This document shows, in pieces, positions 17,148-24,625 of a DNA stretch of 64,000 nucleotides (position 1 is its first letter; every line of letters begins with the position of its first letter). Where the stretch lies: positions 3,290,001 to 3,354,000 of the forward strand of contig CP107926.1 of the NCBI GenBank assembly GCA_036015235.1. The letters are read 5' to 3'. This DNA is from Streptomyces sp. NBC_00433 (lineage in GTDB: Bacteria > Actinomycetota > Actinomycetes > Streptomycetales > Streptomycetaceae). A model generated the notes under the pieces. The model did not search any database, was not told where the DNA came from, and saw only the letters and a list, made by a program, of their open reading frames with translations. The position numbers were made by a program, and so were the translations under genes.

Positions 17148-18260
17148 CTATGTGGCGCTGTCGGCGCCCCGGTCGATGGTTTCCCTGACCTCCGCGACCC
17201 GCGCGTCCTCCTCGGCGGCGAAGCGCTCGGCGTCCAGCCGCTCCGCGATCTCCTCGTCCTCGGTCATCAGCAGGTCCAGGTCGGAGTCGCCGAGGTCGAA
17301 GACCCCCAGGTCGACGTACGCCTGCTGGAGCCGCGGCCCCCACAGCCCGATGTCCTTCACGCACGGCACGATCCGGGAGAAGAGCAGCTTCCTGAACAGG
17401 TGCAGGAATTCCGACTTCTCGGTCAGCTCGGCCGCCTCCGCCGCGGGGATGCCGAAGTTCTCCAGCACTTCCACGCCCCGCAGCCGGTCCCGCATCAGGT
17501 AGCAGCCCTCGATCACGAACTCCTCGCGCTCGCGCAGCTCGGCGTCGGTGAGCTGCTGGTAGTAGTCGCGCAGCGCCATCCGCCCGAAGGCCACGTGGCG
17601 GGCCTCGTCCTGCATGACGTAGGCCAGGATCTGCTTGGGCAGCGGCTTGTTCGTGGTGTCGCGGATCATGCCGAAGGCGGCCAGCGCCAGGCCCTCGATG
17701 AGCACCTGCATGCCGAGGTAGGGCATGTCCCAGCGTGAGTCGCGCAAGGTGTCGCCGAGCAGCGCCTGGAGGTTGTCGTTGATCGGGTAGAGCATGCCGA
17801 TCTTCTCGTGCAGGAAGCGGCCGTAGATTTCGGCGTGCCGGGCCTCGTCCATGGTCTGGGTGGCGGAGTAGAACTTCGCGTCCAGGTCGGGCACCGACTC
17901 CACGATGCGGGCCGCGCACACCATGGCGCCCTGCTCGCCGTGCAGGAACTGGCTGAACTGCCAGGAGGTGTAGTGCTGCCGCAGCAGCCCGCGGTCCCGG
18001 TCCGACATCGCGTCCCAGTAGCGGGTGCCGTAGAGCGACATCGCCTCGTCCGGGGTGCCCAGCGGGTCGTACGGGTCGACCTCCAGGTCCCAGTCGATCC
18101 GGCGGACCGCGTCCCACTGCTTGTCCTTGCCCTTCTGGTAGAGCGCCAGCAGCCGGTCGCGGCCGTCGTCGTACTCCCAGGTGAAGCGGGCCGAGCCGTG
18201 CGCGGGCACCTGCCAGGTCCACTCGGCGGGCGGTGCGGTGTAGCGGCCCTGCGTCGACAT
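17148..18260 (-). CDS. ferritin-like diiron protein
   Basis: A 370-residue protein of the ferritin-like/R2-like fold. Two conserved helix motifs for carboxylate-bridged iron are visible: TMDEARHAEIYGRF (about residue 135) and MQDEARHVAFGRMAL (about residue 215). Further Glu residues lie near FLHGEQGAM and VLIEGLAL. The protein most likely activates oxygen on a dinuclear iron centre; the substrate is unknown. The C-terminal 40 residues are strongly acidic. It is divergent from an AurF-like gene of the same fold across a 281-bp gap, which suggests the two proteins work together. Confidence 0.8.
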   Translation of the reverse strand: MSTQGRYTAPPAEWTWQVPAHGSARFTWEYDDGRDRLLALYQKGKDKQWDAVRRIDWDLEVDPYDPLGTPDEAMSLYGTRYWDAMSDRDRGLLRQHYTSWQFSQFLHGEQGAMVCAARIVESVPDLDAKFYSATQTMDEARHAEIYGRFLHEKIGMLYPINDNLQALLGDTLRDSRWDMPYLGMQVLIEGLALAAFGMIRDTTNKPLPKQILAYVMQDEARHVAFGRMALRDYYQQLTDAELREREEFVIEGCYLMRDRLRGVEVLENFGIPAAEAAELTEKSEFLHLFRKLLFSRIVPCVKDIGLWGPRLQQAYVDLGVFDLGDSDLDLLMTEDEEIAERLDAERFAAEEDARVAEVRETIDRGADSAT

Positions 18261-18541
18261 CGATGGCTCCTCTTCTTTCGCTCACTCGCCTCCGGGCGCT
18301 TTCGATCCGGTGTCGACGGTCGATCGTGCTCGGTCCTTCGTTCCTCAGGACCTCCGCGCTCCCCCAGAGCTTCGCCCGGGAGGTACCCCCATCCCTTTCG
18401 ACACCGGCGCGCCCTTTGGCTCGTTCACTGCGGTTGCCGACCCCGGCCGGATCGTGCGCGGGGTCTTGACGGCCTTGTTGACACAGAGTCTCATAAGACC
18501 CGTACCGCAGGTAACCCTCGTGCACCGGAGGCCCGTTCGGC
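18261..18541. promoter_or_regulatory. divergent intergenic region with repeat remnant
   Basis: This region separates the two divergent diiron genes. It holds a partial copy of the palindromic repeat (CCCCCAGAGCTTCGCC at 18361). That copy is flanked by CCGGTGTCGA at 18307-18316 and its inverted copy TCGACACCGG at 18398-18407. TTGACA at 18478-18483 could be a -35 box for the rightward gene, but no good -10 hexamer is seen at 17 bp. Confidence 0.4.
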
Positions 18542-19435
18542 ATGGACGCCACACTGACCGACCGCGAGAAGACCGCGGAACGCCTCCTCGCGGCGTCCGC
18601 GAAACACTCCTTCGACCCCGACACCGAGCTGGACTGGGACGCGCCCTTCGAGGACGGCCGGTGGTTCTGGCCCCCCGAGCTGGTCTCGCTCTACGACACC
18701 CCGCTGTGGACCCGCATGTCCGAGGAGCAGCGCATCGCGCTGAGCCGCCACGAGGCCGCGTCCCTGTGCTCGATCGGCGTCTGGTTCGAGACGATCCTGA
18801 TGCAGCTGCTGCTCCGCCACACCTACGACCTCGACCCCACCAGCGGCCATGTCCGCTACGCCCTCACCGAGATCGCCGACGAGTGCCGCCACTCGAAGAT
18901 GTTCGCCCGCGCGGTCACGAAGATGGGGACACCCGCCTACCGGCCCTCGCGGCTCGACGTGCGGCTCGGCCGGGTCCTCAAGACGGTGTCCACGACCCCC
19001 GGCTCCTTCACCGGCACCCTGCTGGCCGAGGAGATCCTCGACTGGATGCAGCGGCTGACCTTCCCCGACGAGCGGATCCAGCCGCTGGTGCGGGGCATCA
19101 CCCGCATCCACGTCGTGGAGGAGGCCCGCCACATCCGCTACGCCCGCGAGGAACTGCGCCGCCAGATGGCCACCGCGCCGCGCTGGGAGATCGAGCTCAC
19201 CCGCCTGTCCTCGGCCCAGGCCGCCCGCGTCATCGCCCGCTCCCTGATCAGCCCGCGGGTCTACGCGTCCGTCGGCCTCGACCCGCGGTACGCCGCGCAC
19301 CTGGCGGCGGCCAGCCCGCACCGGCAGGACGTGATGCGGCAGTCCGCGAAACGGCTCATGGACTTCTTCGACGAGATCGGGCTGATACGCGGCCCGAGCA
19401 AGCGCATGTGGCGGGCCTCCGGCCTGGTCGCCTGA
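18542..19435 (+). CDS. AurF-like diiron oxygenase
   Basis: A 297-residue protein of the p-aminobenzoate N-oxygenase AurF family. The diiron ligands lie in EIADECRHSKMF (about residue 108-120), AEEILDWMQ (about 165) and VVEEARHIRYAREEL (about 195). Its length matches the family, where known members oxidise arylamines or related groups. The substrate here is unknown, and no biosynthetic cluster surrounds it. The ATG is 281 bp from the divergent ferritin-like gene, and a TetR-type gene converges on it from the right. Low-level regulation by that TetR is possible but not shown. Confidence 0.85.
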   Translation: MDATLTDREKTAERLLAASAKHSFDPDTELDWDAPFEDGRWFWPPELVSLYDTPLWTRMSEEQRIALSRHEAASLCSIGVWFETILMQLLLRHTYDLDPTSGHVRYALTEIADECRHSKMFARAVTKMGTPAYRPSRLDVRLGRVLKTVSTTPGSFTGTLLAEEILDWMQRLTFPDERIQPLVRGITRIHVVEEARHIRYAREELRRQMATAPRWEIELTRLSSAQAARVIARSLISPRVYASVGLDPRYAAHLAAASPHRQDVMRQSAKRLMDFFDEIGLIRGPSKRMWRASGLVA

Positions 19436-19483
19436 ACAGCCGCCTGACGGCGTGTGCCCCTCCGCGCGAGGACCGGGCCCCTC

Positions 19484-19620
19484 GGGCCTGTCTGGCAAAT
19501 CCCGTCTGGCTGGCGGGGCCTGGCAGGGACCGGCGCCTGGCGGCGGAGGACGCGGGCCGAAGGAGCGTGTGGGGGTACCCCCAGGCGAAGCTCTGGGGGA
19601 GAACCGCGCGGCCGGCCACA
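19484..19620. repeat. composite intergenic repeat
   Basis: Two repeat families are joined here. The first is a GCCTGTCTGGCAAATCCCGT-type element that recurs near 61150. The second is a copy of the palindromic repeat in inverted orientation (CCCCCAGGCGAAGCTCTGGG at about 19579-19598). Both lie between convergent genes and may serve as a transcription barrier. Confidence 0.65.
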
Positions 19621-19662
19621 ACGGCGGCCGCGGACAGGCAGCGCACCGCACGGGGCACCCGC

Positions 19663-20403
19663 CTACGGGGCCACCTCGCCGGAGGCGAGCAGGTGCGCCG
19701 CAGCCGGCGCCAGCGGGGCCAGGCGGGCCAGCAGGGCGCCCGCCGGGCTGTCGCGGGTCTCCTGCGGGAGCGCGCGGGCCGCGGCCTCCGCCGCCTCCGG
19801 GTCGGTGGTCGCGGTCACCAGCAGCAGCCCGATGAAGTGGTCGACCAGCCAGTCCCGCAGCTCCTCCACCGGCGGGCGGCGGCCCTCGTCGATCCAGATC
19901 AGCGAGACCGCCTCGACCGAGGCGATCCAGGACCGCACCATCATCGCCAGCCGCGGCCCCGGCTCGGTCACACCGAGGTGGTGCAGCACCTGCTCGCCGG
20001 CGCGGCGGCGTACGCCGTCCACGATCGCGCCGGTGCGGCTGGTCTCGGCGACGCCGCCACCGCCCAGCAGCGCGGCGTAGGCCGGCGCGTGCTCGTCCAC
20101 GTAGGCCAGGTAGCGGTCGAGCGCCGCCGCAAGCCGCCCGGTGGGCGGGCCCTCCGACGGCACCGCGAACCGCCCGATCAGCTCCTCGGCCGCGCCGTGC
20201 ACCGCGGCCTCGTAGAGCTGCTGCTTGCCCCCGGGGAAGTAGCGGTAGACCAGCGGCCTCGACACGCCCGCGGCCGCGGCGACGTCGTCGATCGACACGT
20301 CCTCCGGCCTGCGGTGCCCGAAGAGGTCCACCGCGGACCTCAACAGCTGCGCGCGGCGCTCCTCCACACTCATCCGGCGGTAGGCCGGCGCCGCACTGCC
20401 CAT
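19663..20403 (-). CDS. TetR family transcriptional regulator
   Basis: A 246-residue repressor. The N-terminal helix-turn-helix reads LLRSAVDLFGHRRPEDVSIDDVAAAAGVSRPLVYRYF (residues about 20-57 in broken view). The larger C-terminal helical domain would bind an unknown ligand and mediate dimerisation. ATG at 20403 is chosen at the MGSAAPAYRR N-terminus; the frame is open further upstream but without a likely start. The gene is convergent with the AurF-like gene and divergent from a small hypothetical gene 66 bp away. Confidence 0.88.
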   Translation of the reverse strand: MGSAAPAYRRMSVEERRAQLLRSAVDLFGHRRPEDVSIDDVAAAAGVSRPLVYRYFPGGKQQLYEAAVHGAAEELIGRFAVPSEGPPTGRLAAALDRYLAYVDEHAPAYAALLGGGGVAETSRTGAIVDGVRRRAGEQVLHHLGVTEPGPRLAMMVRSWIASVEAVSLIWIDEGRRPPVEELRDWLVDHFIGLLLVTATTDPEAAEAAARALPQETRDSPAGALLARLAPLAPAAAHLLASGEVAP

Positions 20404-20469
20404 GGCCCCAGGGTACGGCGCCCCCCGCGCAGGGCGGCGCCGCGCGCGAGCGCGTGGGAAAGTGGCCCG

Positions 20470-20709
20470 GTGAGGCATGAGGAGTGCGAATTCGTCGGGG
20501 GCCCGCTCGACGGGCGGAGCATCGAGGTCATCGTGGGGATGACGGGCCAGCCGCCCAAGGCGTACACCGTGCCGGCCGGGGAGCTGACGTACGTCTACCA
20601 CCGGGCGCACGGGGAGCGCGGCAAGAACCGCACCCCGTGGGTGTTCGTCTACGCGCCGGACGGGAAGCCCCCGGCGGGGCCGAAGTGGCCCTGGTCGAAG
20701 CGCGGCTGA
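20470..20709 (+). CDS. small hypothetical protein, 79 aa
   Basis: A small soluble protein starting VRHEECEFVGGPLDGR. It has several aromatic and basic residues, and KWPWSKRG lies at its C-terminus. The F-x-G-G-P-L-D-G-R beginning recurs in uncharacterised actinobacterial proteins (recollection). The GTG start at 20470 fits the codon bias. Function is unknown. It precedes the chitinase promoter region. Confidence 0.65.
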   Translation: MRHEECEFVGGPLDGRSIEVIVGMTGQPPKAYTVPAGELTYVYHRAHGERGKNRTPWVFVYAPDGKPPAGPKWPWSKRG

Positions 20710-20725
20710 CGCGGCGGCGGGACTT

Positions 20726-20759
20726 TGGTCCGGACCATTGACACGATTGGTCTAAACCT
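20726..20759 (+). promoter_or_regulatory. DasR-type (dre) boxes and promoter of the chitinase gene
   Basis: The perfect palindrome TGGTCCGGACCA at 20726-20737 is followed by TGGTCTAAACCT at 20748-20759. They resemble the 12-bp direct repeats in Streptomyces chitinase promoters and the DasR consensus (ACTGGTCTAGACCA). TTGACA at 20738-20743 lies exactly between the two boxes and is a plausible -35 element. This arrangement predicts repression by DasR and release by aminosugar phosphates. Confidence 0.75.
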
Positions 20760-20807
20760 GTTTGCTGCGCGGTGAGCGCCCCGCCCCCCACAGAAGGAGC
20801 AGCCGCC

Positions 20808-22439
20808 ATGCTCGCCACGCCCCGCAGGAGAAGCCGCAGAAGATCGCTCGCCGCCGCCTCCGCGGCCCTCGCCGGCGCCGTGGCCGTCGGCGGCCTCGTC
20901 GCCCTCGCCCCGACCGCGAGCGCCGGGGAATTCCTGGCCAACGGCGGCTTCGAGAGCGGGAATCTGAGCGGCTGGAGCTGCGACGCGGGCGCCACCGCCG
21001 TCAGCGGGCAGGCGCACAGCGGGACCTACGCACTCCAGGGCGTGCCGTCCTCCTCCGCCACCGGCCAGTGCAAGCAGACCGTGAGCGTCGCGCCCAACAC
21101 CACATACACGCTGACCGCGCAGGTCAAGGGCAGCTACGTCTACATCGGCGTGGACGGCGGCACCAGCACCTGGACACCCGGCACCGGCAGCGGATACGCC
21201 CCGCTGAGCGTGTCGTTCACCACCGCCGCGGGCCAGACCAGCGCGGCGGTCTACGTCCACGGCTGGTACGGGCAGCCCGCCTACCTGGCCGACGACATCT
21301 CGCTCCAGGGCCCGGGGGGCGGCACCACCACACCCCCCACGACCCCGCCGACGACACCTCCCACGACGCCGCCCACCACCCCGCCGACCACTCCCCCGAC
21401 GTCGTCGCCGCCGCCGTCCGGCGGACTGCCGGCCCACGCCCTGGTCGGCTACCTGCACGAGACCTTCGCCAACGGCTCCGGCTACACCCGCCTCGCCGAC
21501 GTCCCCGACAGCTGGGACGTCATCGACCTGGCCTTCGGCGAGACCGGCTCGCCGACCTCGGGCAGCATCCACTTCAACCGGTGCCCGGTCGCCGAGTGCC
21601 CCTCGGTCGAGTCGGACGCCGACTTCAAGGCCGCGATCAAGGCCAAGCAGGCCAAGGGCAAGAAGGTGCTGCTCTCCATCGGCGGCGCCAACGGCGAGGT
21701 GCAGCTGACCACCACCGCCGCGCGGGACGCCTTCGTCTCCTCGGTGAGCGGCATCATCGACACCTGGGGCCTGAACGGCATCGACATCGACTTCGAGGGC
21801 CACTCGCTGTCGCTGAACACCGGTGACACCGACTTCAAGAACCCCACGACCCCGGTGATCGTCAACCTGGTCTCGGCGCTGAAGACCCTCAAGTCCCGCT
21901 ACGGCAGCGGCTTCGTGCTGACGATGGCGCCGGAGACCTTCTTCGTGCAGCTCGGCTACCAGTTCTACGGCTCGGGCCCCTTCGGCGGCCAGGACCCGCG
22001 GGCGGGCGCCTACCTGCCGGTGATCTACGCGATGCGCGGCGACCTGACGCTGCTGCACGTCCAGGACTACAACTCGGGCCCGATCATGGGCCTGGACAAC
22101 CAGTACCACACCATGGGCGGCGCGGACTTCCACATCGCGATGACCGACATGCTCCTCACCGGCTTCCCGGTGGCGGGCAACACCGCCCACATGTTCCCCG
22201 CCCTGTCCCCCTCCCAGGTGGCCATCGGCCTGCCCGCGACCACCACCGCCGGCAACGGCTACACCGCCCCCGCCACCGTCGACCAGGCCCTCGACTGCCT
22301 GACGAAGAGGACCAGCTGCGGCGGCTACACCACCCACGGCCAATGGCCCGCCCTGCGCGGCCTGATGACCTGGTCGGTCAACTGGGACCGCTTCGGCGGC
22401 TGGGAGTTCAGCAGCAACTTCCACCACTACTTCGGCTGA
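20808..22439 (+). CDS. secreted GH18 chitinase with N-terminal carbohydrate-binding module
   Basis: A protein of about 543 residues. Residues 1-39 form a signal peptide with an Arg-rich n-region (Sec, possibly Tat) ending ASA. About residues 40-170 form a beta-sandwich carbohydrate-binding module, starting LANGGFESGNLSGWSC. A linker of repeated TPPTTPP units follows. The catalytic GH18 barrel begins at LVGYLHETF (about residue 205). The catalytic sequence G-I-D326-I-D328-F-E330 matches DxxDxDxE, with E330 as the proton donor. It hydrolyses chitin outside the cell. ATG at 20808 has AAGGAG eight bases upstream and is preferred over an in-frame GTG at 20772. Confidence 0.93.
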   Translation: MLATPRRRSRRRSLAAASAALAGAVAVGGLVALAPTASAGEFLANGGFESGNLSGWSCDAGATAVSGQAHSGTYALQGVPSSSATGQCKQTVSVAPNTTYTLTAQVKGSYVYIGVDGGTSTWTPGTGSGYAPLSVSFTTAAGQTSAAVYVHGWYGQPAYLADDISLQGPGGGTTTPPTTPPTTPPTTPPTTPPTTPPTSSPPPSGGLPAHALVGYLHETFANGSGYTRLADVPDSWDVIDLAFGETGSPTSGSIHFNRCPVAECPSVESDADFKAAIKAKQAKGKKVLLSIGGANGEVQLTTTAARDAFVSSVSGIIDTWGLNGIDIDFEGHSLSLNTGDTDFKNPTTPVIVNLVSALKTLKSRYGSGFVLTMAPETFFVQLGYQFYGSGPFGGQDPRAGAYLPVIYAMRGDLTLLHVQDYNSGPIMGLDNQYHTMGGADFHIAMTDMLLTGFPVAGNTAHMFPALSPSQVAIGLPATTTAGNGYTAPATVDQALDCLTKRTSCGGYTTHGQWPALRGLMTWSVNWDRFGGWEFSSNFHHYFG

Positions 22440-22462
22440 CCCCCGGGCAGCACCCCGCAGAC

Positions 22463-22503
22463 GCGTACGGCTCGGTCCCGAGGGCGGTGACCGGGCCGTA
22501 CGC
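22463..22503. terminator. hairpin between convergent chitinase and sigma-factor genes
   Basis: GCGTACGGCTCGGTC pairs with GACCGGGCCGTACGC (15-bp arms, one G-T pair) around an 11-base loop. It lies 24 bp after the chitinase stop and 28 bp from the end of the convergent sigma gene, so it may serve both. There is no clear U-tract. Confidence 0.6.
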
Positions 22504-22530
22504 TCGCGTGTCCGCGGCGGGGTGCGGCCG

Positions 22531-23514
22531 CTAGGCGTCCGGCAGCACCAAGGGCAGGCCGAACGACGGGAAGAGGTCGGGGCCGAAGGTGGTGATCTCG
22601 GCGATCGTGTCGCCGGTGATCCGCAGGACGTCGAATTTGAAGGCGCGGTAGGCGGTGTCGCCCGGACGGCGCAGGTAGCTGGCCGCCGTGGGCATGCGGT
22701 TGGCGCGGGTCGGCACCAGGCGCCAGTCGCCGCCCAGTTCGGGGCCGAAGGCCTGGGCCAGCAGCGGGGCGATGGCGTCGCGGCCGTCGTAGCACATCGG
22801 GAAGGGCGGCATCGTGACGCGCAGGTCCTGCGCCGAGATCGCTATCGCGGCCGCCGCGTCACCGCTCTCGTGGGCGGCTATGAAGCGGTCGAGCAGGTCG
22901 CGTTCGACCGCGCTGGTCTCCCCCGCGGTCCAGTCGCCGCGCCGGGACGGCAGTTGGAGCCGCATGGCGGCCCTGGCCCTCTGCAGCGCGCTGTTGGCGG
23001 CCGCCACGCTCGTCCCCAGCAGCTCGGCCGACTCCCCCGCGGGCCAGCCGAGCACGTCGCGCGCCACGAAGGCGGCCCGCTGGCGCGGCGGGAGCACCTG
23101 GAGCGCGGCCAGGAAGGCCAGTTCGATGGTCTCCCGGTCGACCACGACCGCGTCCGGCGACTCCGCGACCGGGGCGACCTCGTCCAACTGCCCGTCGGGG
23201 TAGGGCTGGAGCCAGGGCACCTCGGCGAAGGACGCCACCGTGGTCAGCCGGCGCGAGCTGCGCCGCAGCAGGTCGAGGCAGACGTTGGTGGCGATCTTGT
23301 AGAGCCAGGGCCGCAGCCCGGCGTCGTCGGTGAGGGTGTCGCGGGCCTTCCAGGCCCGCAGCAGCGCCTCCTGGACGGCGTCCTCGGCCTCGTCGTACGA
23401 GGCGAGCATCCGGTAGCAGTGGACGTGCAGTTCGCGCCGGTGGCGCTCGGCGCGCCCGGCGAATCCGCTGTCGTCGTCGGTCACCGGATCGGCCTGCCGG
23501 GTCGCGGGGGTCAT
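22531..23514 (-). CDS. ECF RNA polymerase sigma factor with SnoaL-like C-terminal domain
   Basis: A 327-residue sigma factor. Region 2 is at about residues 25-90 (HCYRMLASYDEAEDAVQEAL, RPWLYKIATNVCLDLLRR). Region 4 is at about 135-185 (LPPRQRAAFVARDVLGWPAG, LLGTSVAAANSALQRARA). A C-terminal SnoaL/NTF2-like domain from about residue 200 probably controls activity in place of an anti-sigma factor. Length and layout match the TIGR02960/SigG-like group. The ATG has AGGAGG seven bases upstream. An SDR gene lies 34 bp upstream and is probably co-transcribed. Confidence 0.9.
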   Translation of the reverse strand: MTPATRQADPVTDDDSGFAGRAERHRRELHVHCYRMLASYDEAEDAVQEALLRAWKARDTLTDDAGLRPWLYKIATNVCLDLLRRSSRRLTTVASFAEVPWLQPYPDGQLDEVAPVAESPDAVVVDRETIELAFLAALQVLPPRQRAAFVARDVLGWPAGESAELLGTSVAAANSALQRARAAMRLQLPSRRGDWTAGETSAVERDLLDRFIAAHESGDAAAAIAISAQDLRVTMPPFPMCYDGRDAIAPLLAQAFGPELGGDWRLVPTRANRMPTAASYLRRPGDTAYRAFKFDVLRITGDTIAEITTFGPDLFPSFGLPLVLPDA

Positions 23515-23548
23515 GGTGTCGCCTCCTGTGTGCTCGTCGTGCCGTCGT

Positions 23549-24340
23549 CTACCGCAGAACGAGTCCGGAGGACACGTTGACCATGCCGCCGGTCATCCCC
23601 GCCGCGCCGTCCGAGGCCAGGAAGGCGGCGGTGGACGCGACGTCCGCGAGCCGGACGTTGCGGCGCAGCACCGACATGGCGGCGATGCCGTCGAGCGCGG
23701 TCTGCGGGTCGGGGGCATGGTCGCCGGCGACCGCGGCCAGCTTCTCCTTGGTCAGCGTCTCGGCGACGCCCGCGGTCCAGATGCCGCAGACCCTGACGCC
23801 CTGCGGGCCGTTCTCCGCGGCAAGGTAGCGCATGAAGGCCTCGGTGGCGGCGTCGGCCGGACCCGTACTGCCCATGCCGGGCATCGCGCCGGCGCCGGAG
23901 CCGCTGTTGAGGTGCAGGATCACCCCCGAGCCCCTGACCGCCATCCGGCGGGCCGCCCCGCCCGCCGTGTGCAGGGCGGTGAGCAGGCCGTTGTCGACGG
24001 CGCGCAGCAGGTCGGCCGCGGGCATCGCGGTCAGCGGGACGCCCTGGACGTCGCCGCGGCTGGCGAGGTTGAACGACACGTCGACGGCCCCCGCGGTCGC
24101 CACGACGTGGTCCAGGTGCGCCTCGACGGCCGCCTGGTCCAGGGCGTCGACCACCGCGGCCTCGGCCTGGCCGCCCGCGGCCGTGACCGCCTCGGCCACG
24201 GCGTCCAGGCTCGCCCGGGTGCGCCCGGTCACGAAGACCCTGGCGCCCTGCCGCGCGAATTCCGCGGCCACCGCGCCGCCGATGCTGCCGCCGCCGCCGT
24301 AGATGACCGCGGTCTTGCCTTCGAGGATGCCGCTGCTCAT
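23549..24340 (-). CDS. SDR family protein lacking the canonical YxxxK
   Basis: A 263-residue protein of the short-chain dehydrogenase/reductase fold. The cofactor motif is GGGGSIGGA near residue 17, and VTGRTRASLD follows the second strand and suggests NADPH. The catalytic Ser would lie in LHLNSGSGAG. At the place of YxxxK the sequence runs STGPADAATEAFMRYLA, so Tyr and Lys appear to be replaced by Thr and Asp. It may be a binding protein or have altered chemistry. ATG at 24340 has GGAGG five bases upstream. It is first in a two-gene unit with the ECF sigma factor. Confidence 0.85.
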   Translation of the reverse strand: MSSGILEGKTAVIYGGGGSIGGAVAAEFARQGARVFVTGRTRASLDAVAEAVTAAGGQAEAAVVDALDQAAVEAHLDHVVATAGAVDVSFNLASRGDVQGVPLTAMPAADLLRAVDNGLLTALHTAGGAARRMAVRGSGVILHLNSGSGAGAMPGMGSTGPADAATEAFMRYLAAENGPQGVRVCGIWTAGVAETLTKEKLAAVAGDHAPDPQTALDGIAAMSVLRRNVRLADVASTAAFLASDGAAGMTGGMVNVSSGLVLR

Positions 24341-24427
24341 GTCCGCCTCCAGTGGGTGTTTCCGTGTGGCCGTGCTGTGGTCGTGCTGCTCGGTTGCCGG
24401 TGTAACGACACGGGGCGCGGAAACTCA

Positions 24428-24450
24428 TCGGTGCGTCGGTGCGTCGGTGC
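24428..24450. repeat. short tandem repeat TCGGTGCG x2.9
   Basis: An 8-bp unit is repeated almost three times in the 285-bp gap between the SDR start and the NlpC/P60 gene. No function is evident. Confidence 0.5.
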
Positions 24451-24572
24451 TTCGGGGTTCTGTGGTGGCGGTGTGACAGTGAACGGGTGGGGAAGGGCGG
24501 AGAAGCAAGAGGAGACGATCACTCGTCGGAGTGACCCACTTGGGCGGAATTGCCCATTCCTGCTGTCGAAGA

Positions 24573-24606
24573 TATGACAACCTATGACACGATCTTGAGT
24601 GATCGT
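24573..24606 (+). promoter_or_regulatory. direct and inverted repeats before the NlpC/P60 gene
   Basis: TATGACA occurs at 24573-24579 and again at 24583-24589, exactly one helical turn apart. An inverted repeat ACGATC-N6-GATCGT overlaps it at 24589-24606. The spacing is what OmpR/PhoB-type regulators such as MtrA recognise, but the sequence alone does not name the protein. The site lies 20-53 bp before the start codon. Confidence 0.4.
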
Positions 24607-24625
24607 CACAGGGAGGACAAACGGG

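Noticed and set aside
18478..18500. TTGACA as a promoter for the AurF-like gene
   Set aside because: No acceptable -10 hexamer at 16-19 bp. Mentioned in the intergenic entry but not listed as a promoter.
24541..24625. Possible c-di-AMP (ydaO-type) riboswitch before the NlpC/P60 gene, as known for other Streptomyces wall hydrolases
   Set aside because: The leader is too short and lacks the conserved helices of that riboswitch.
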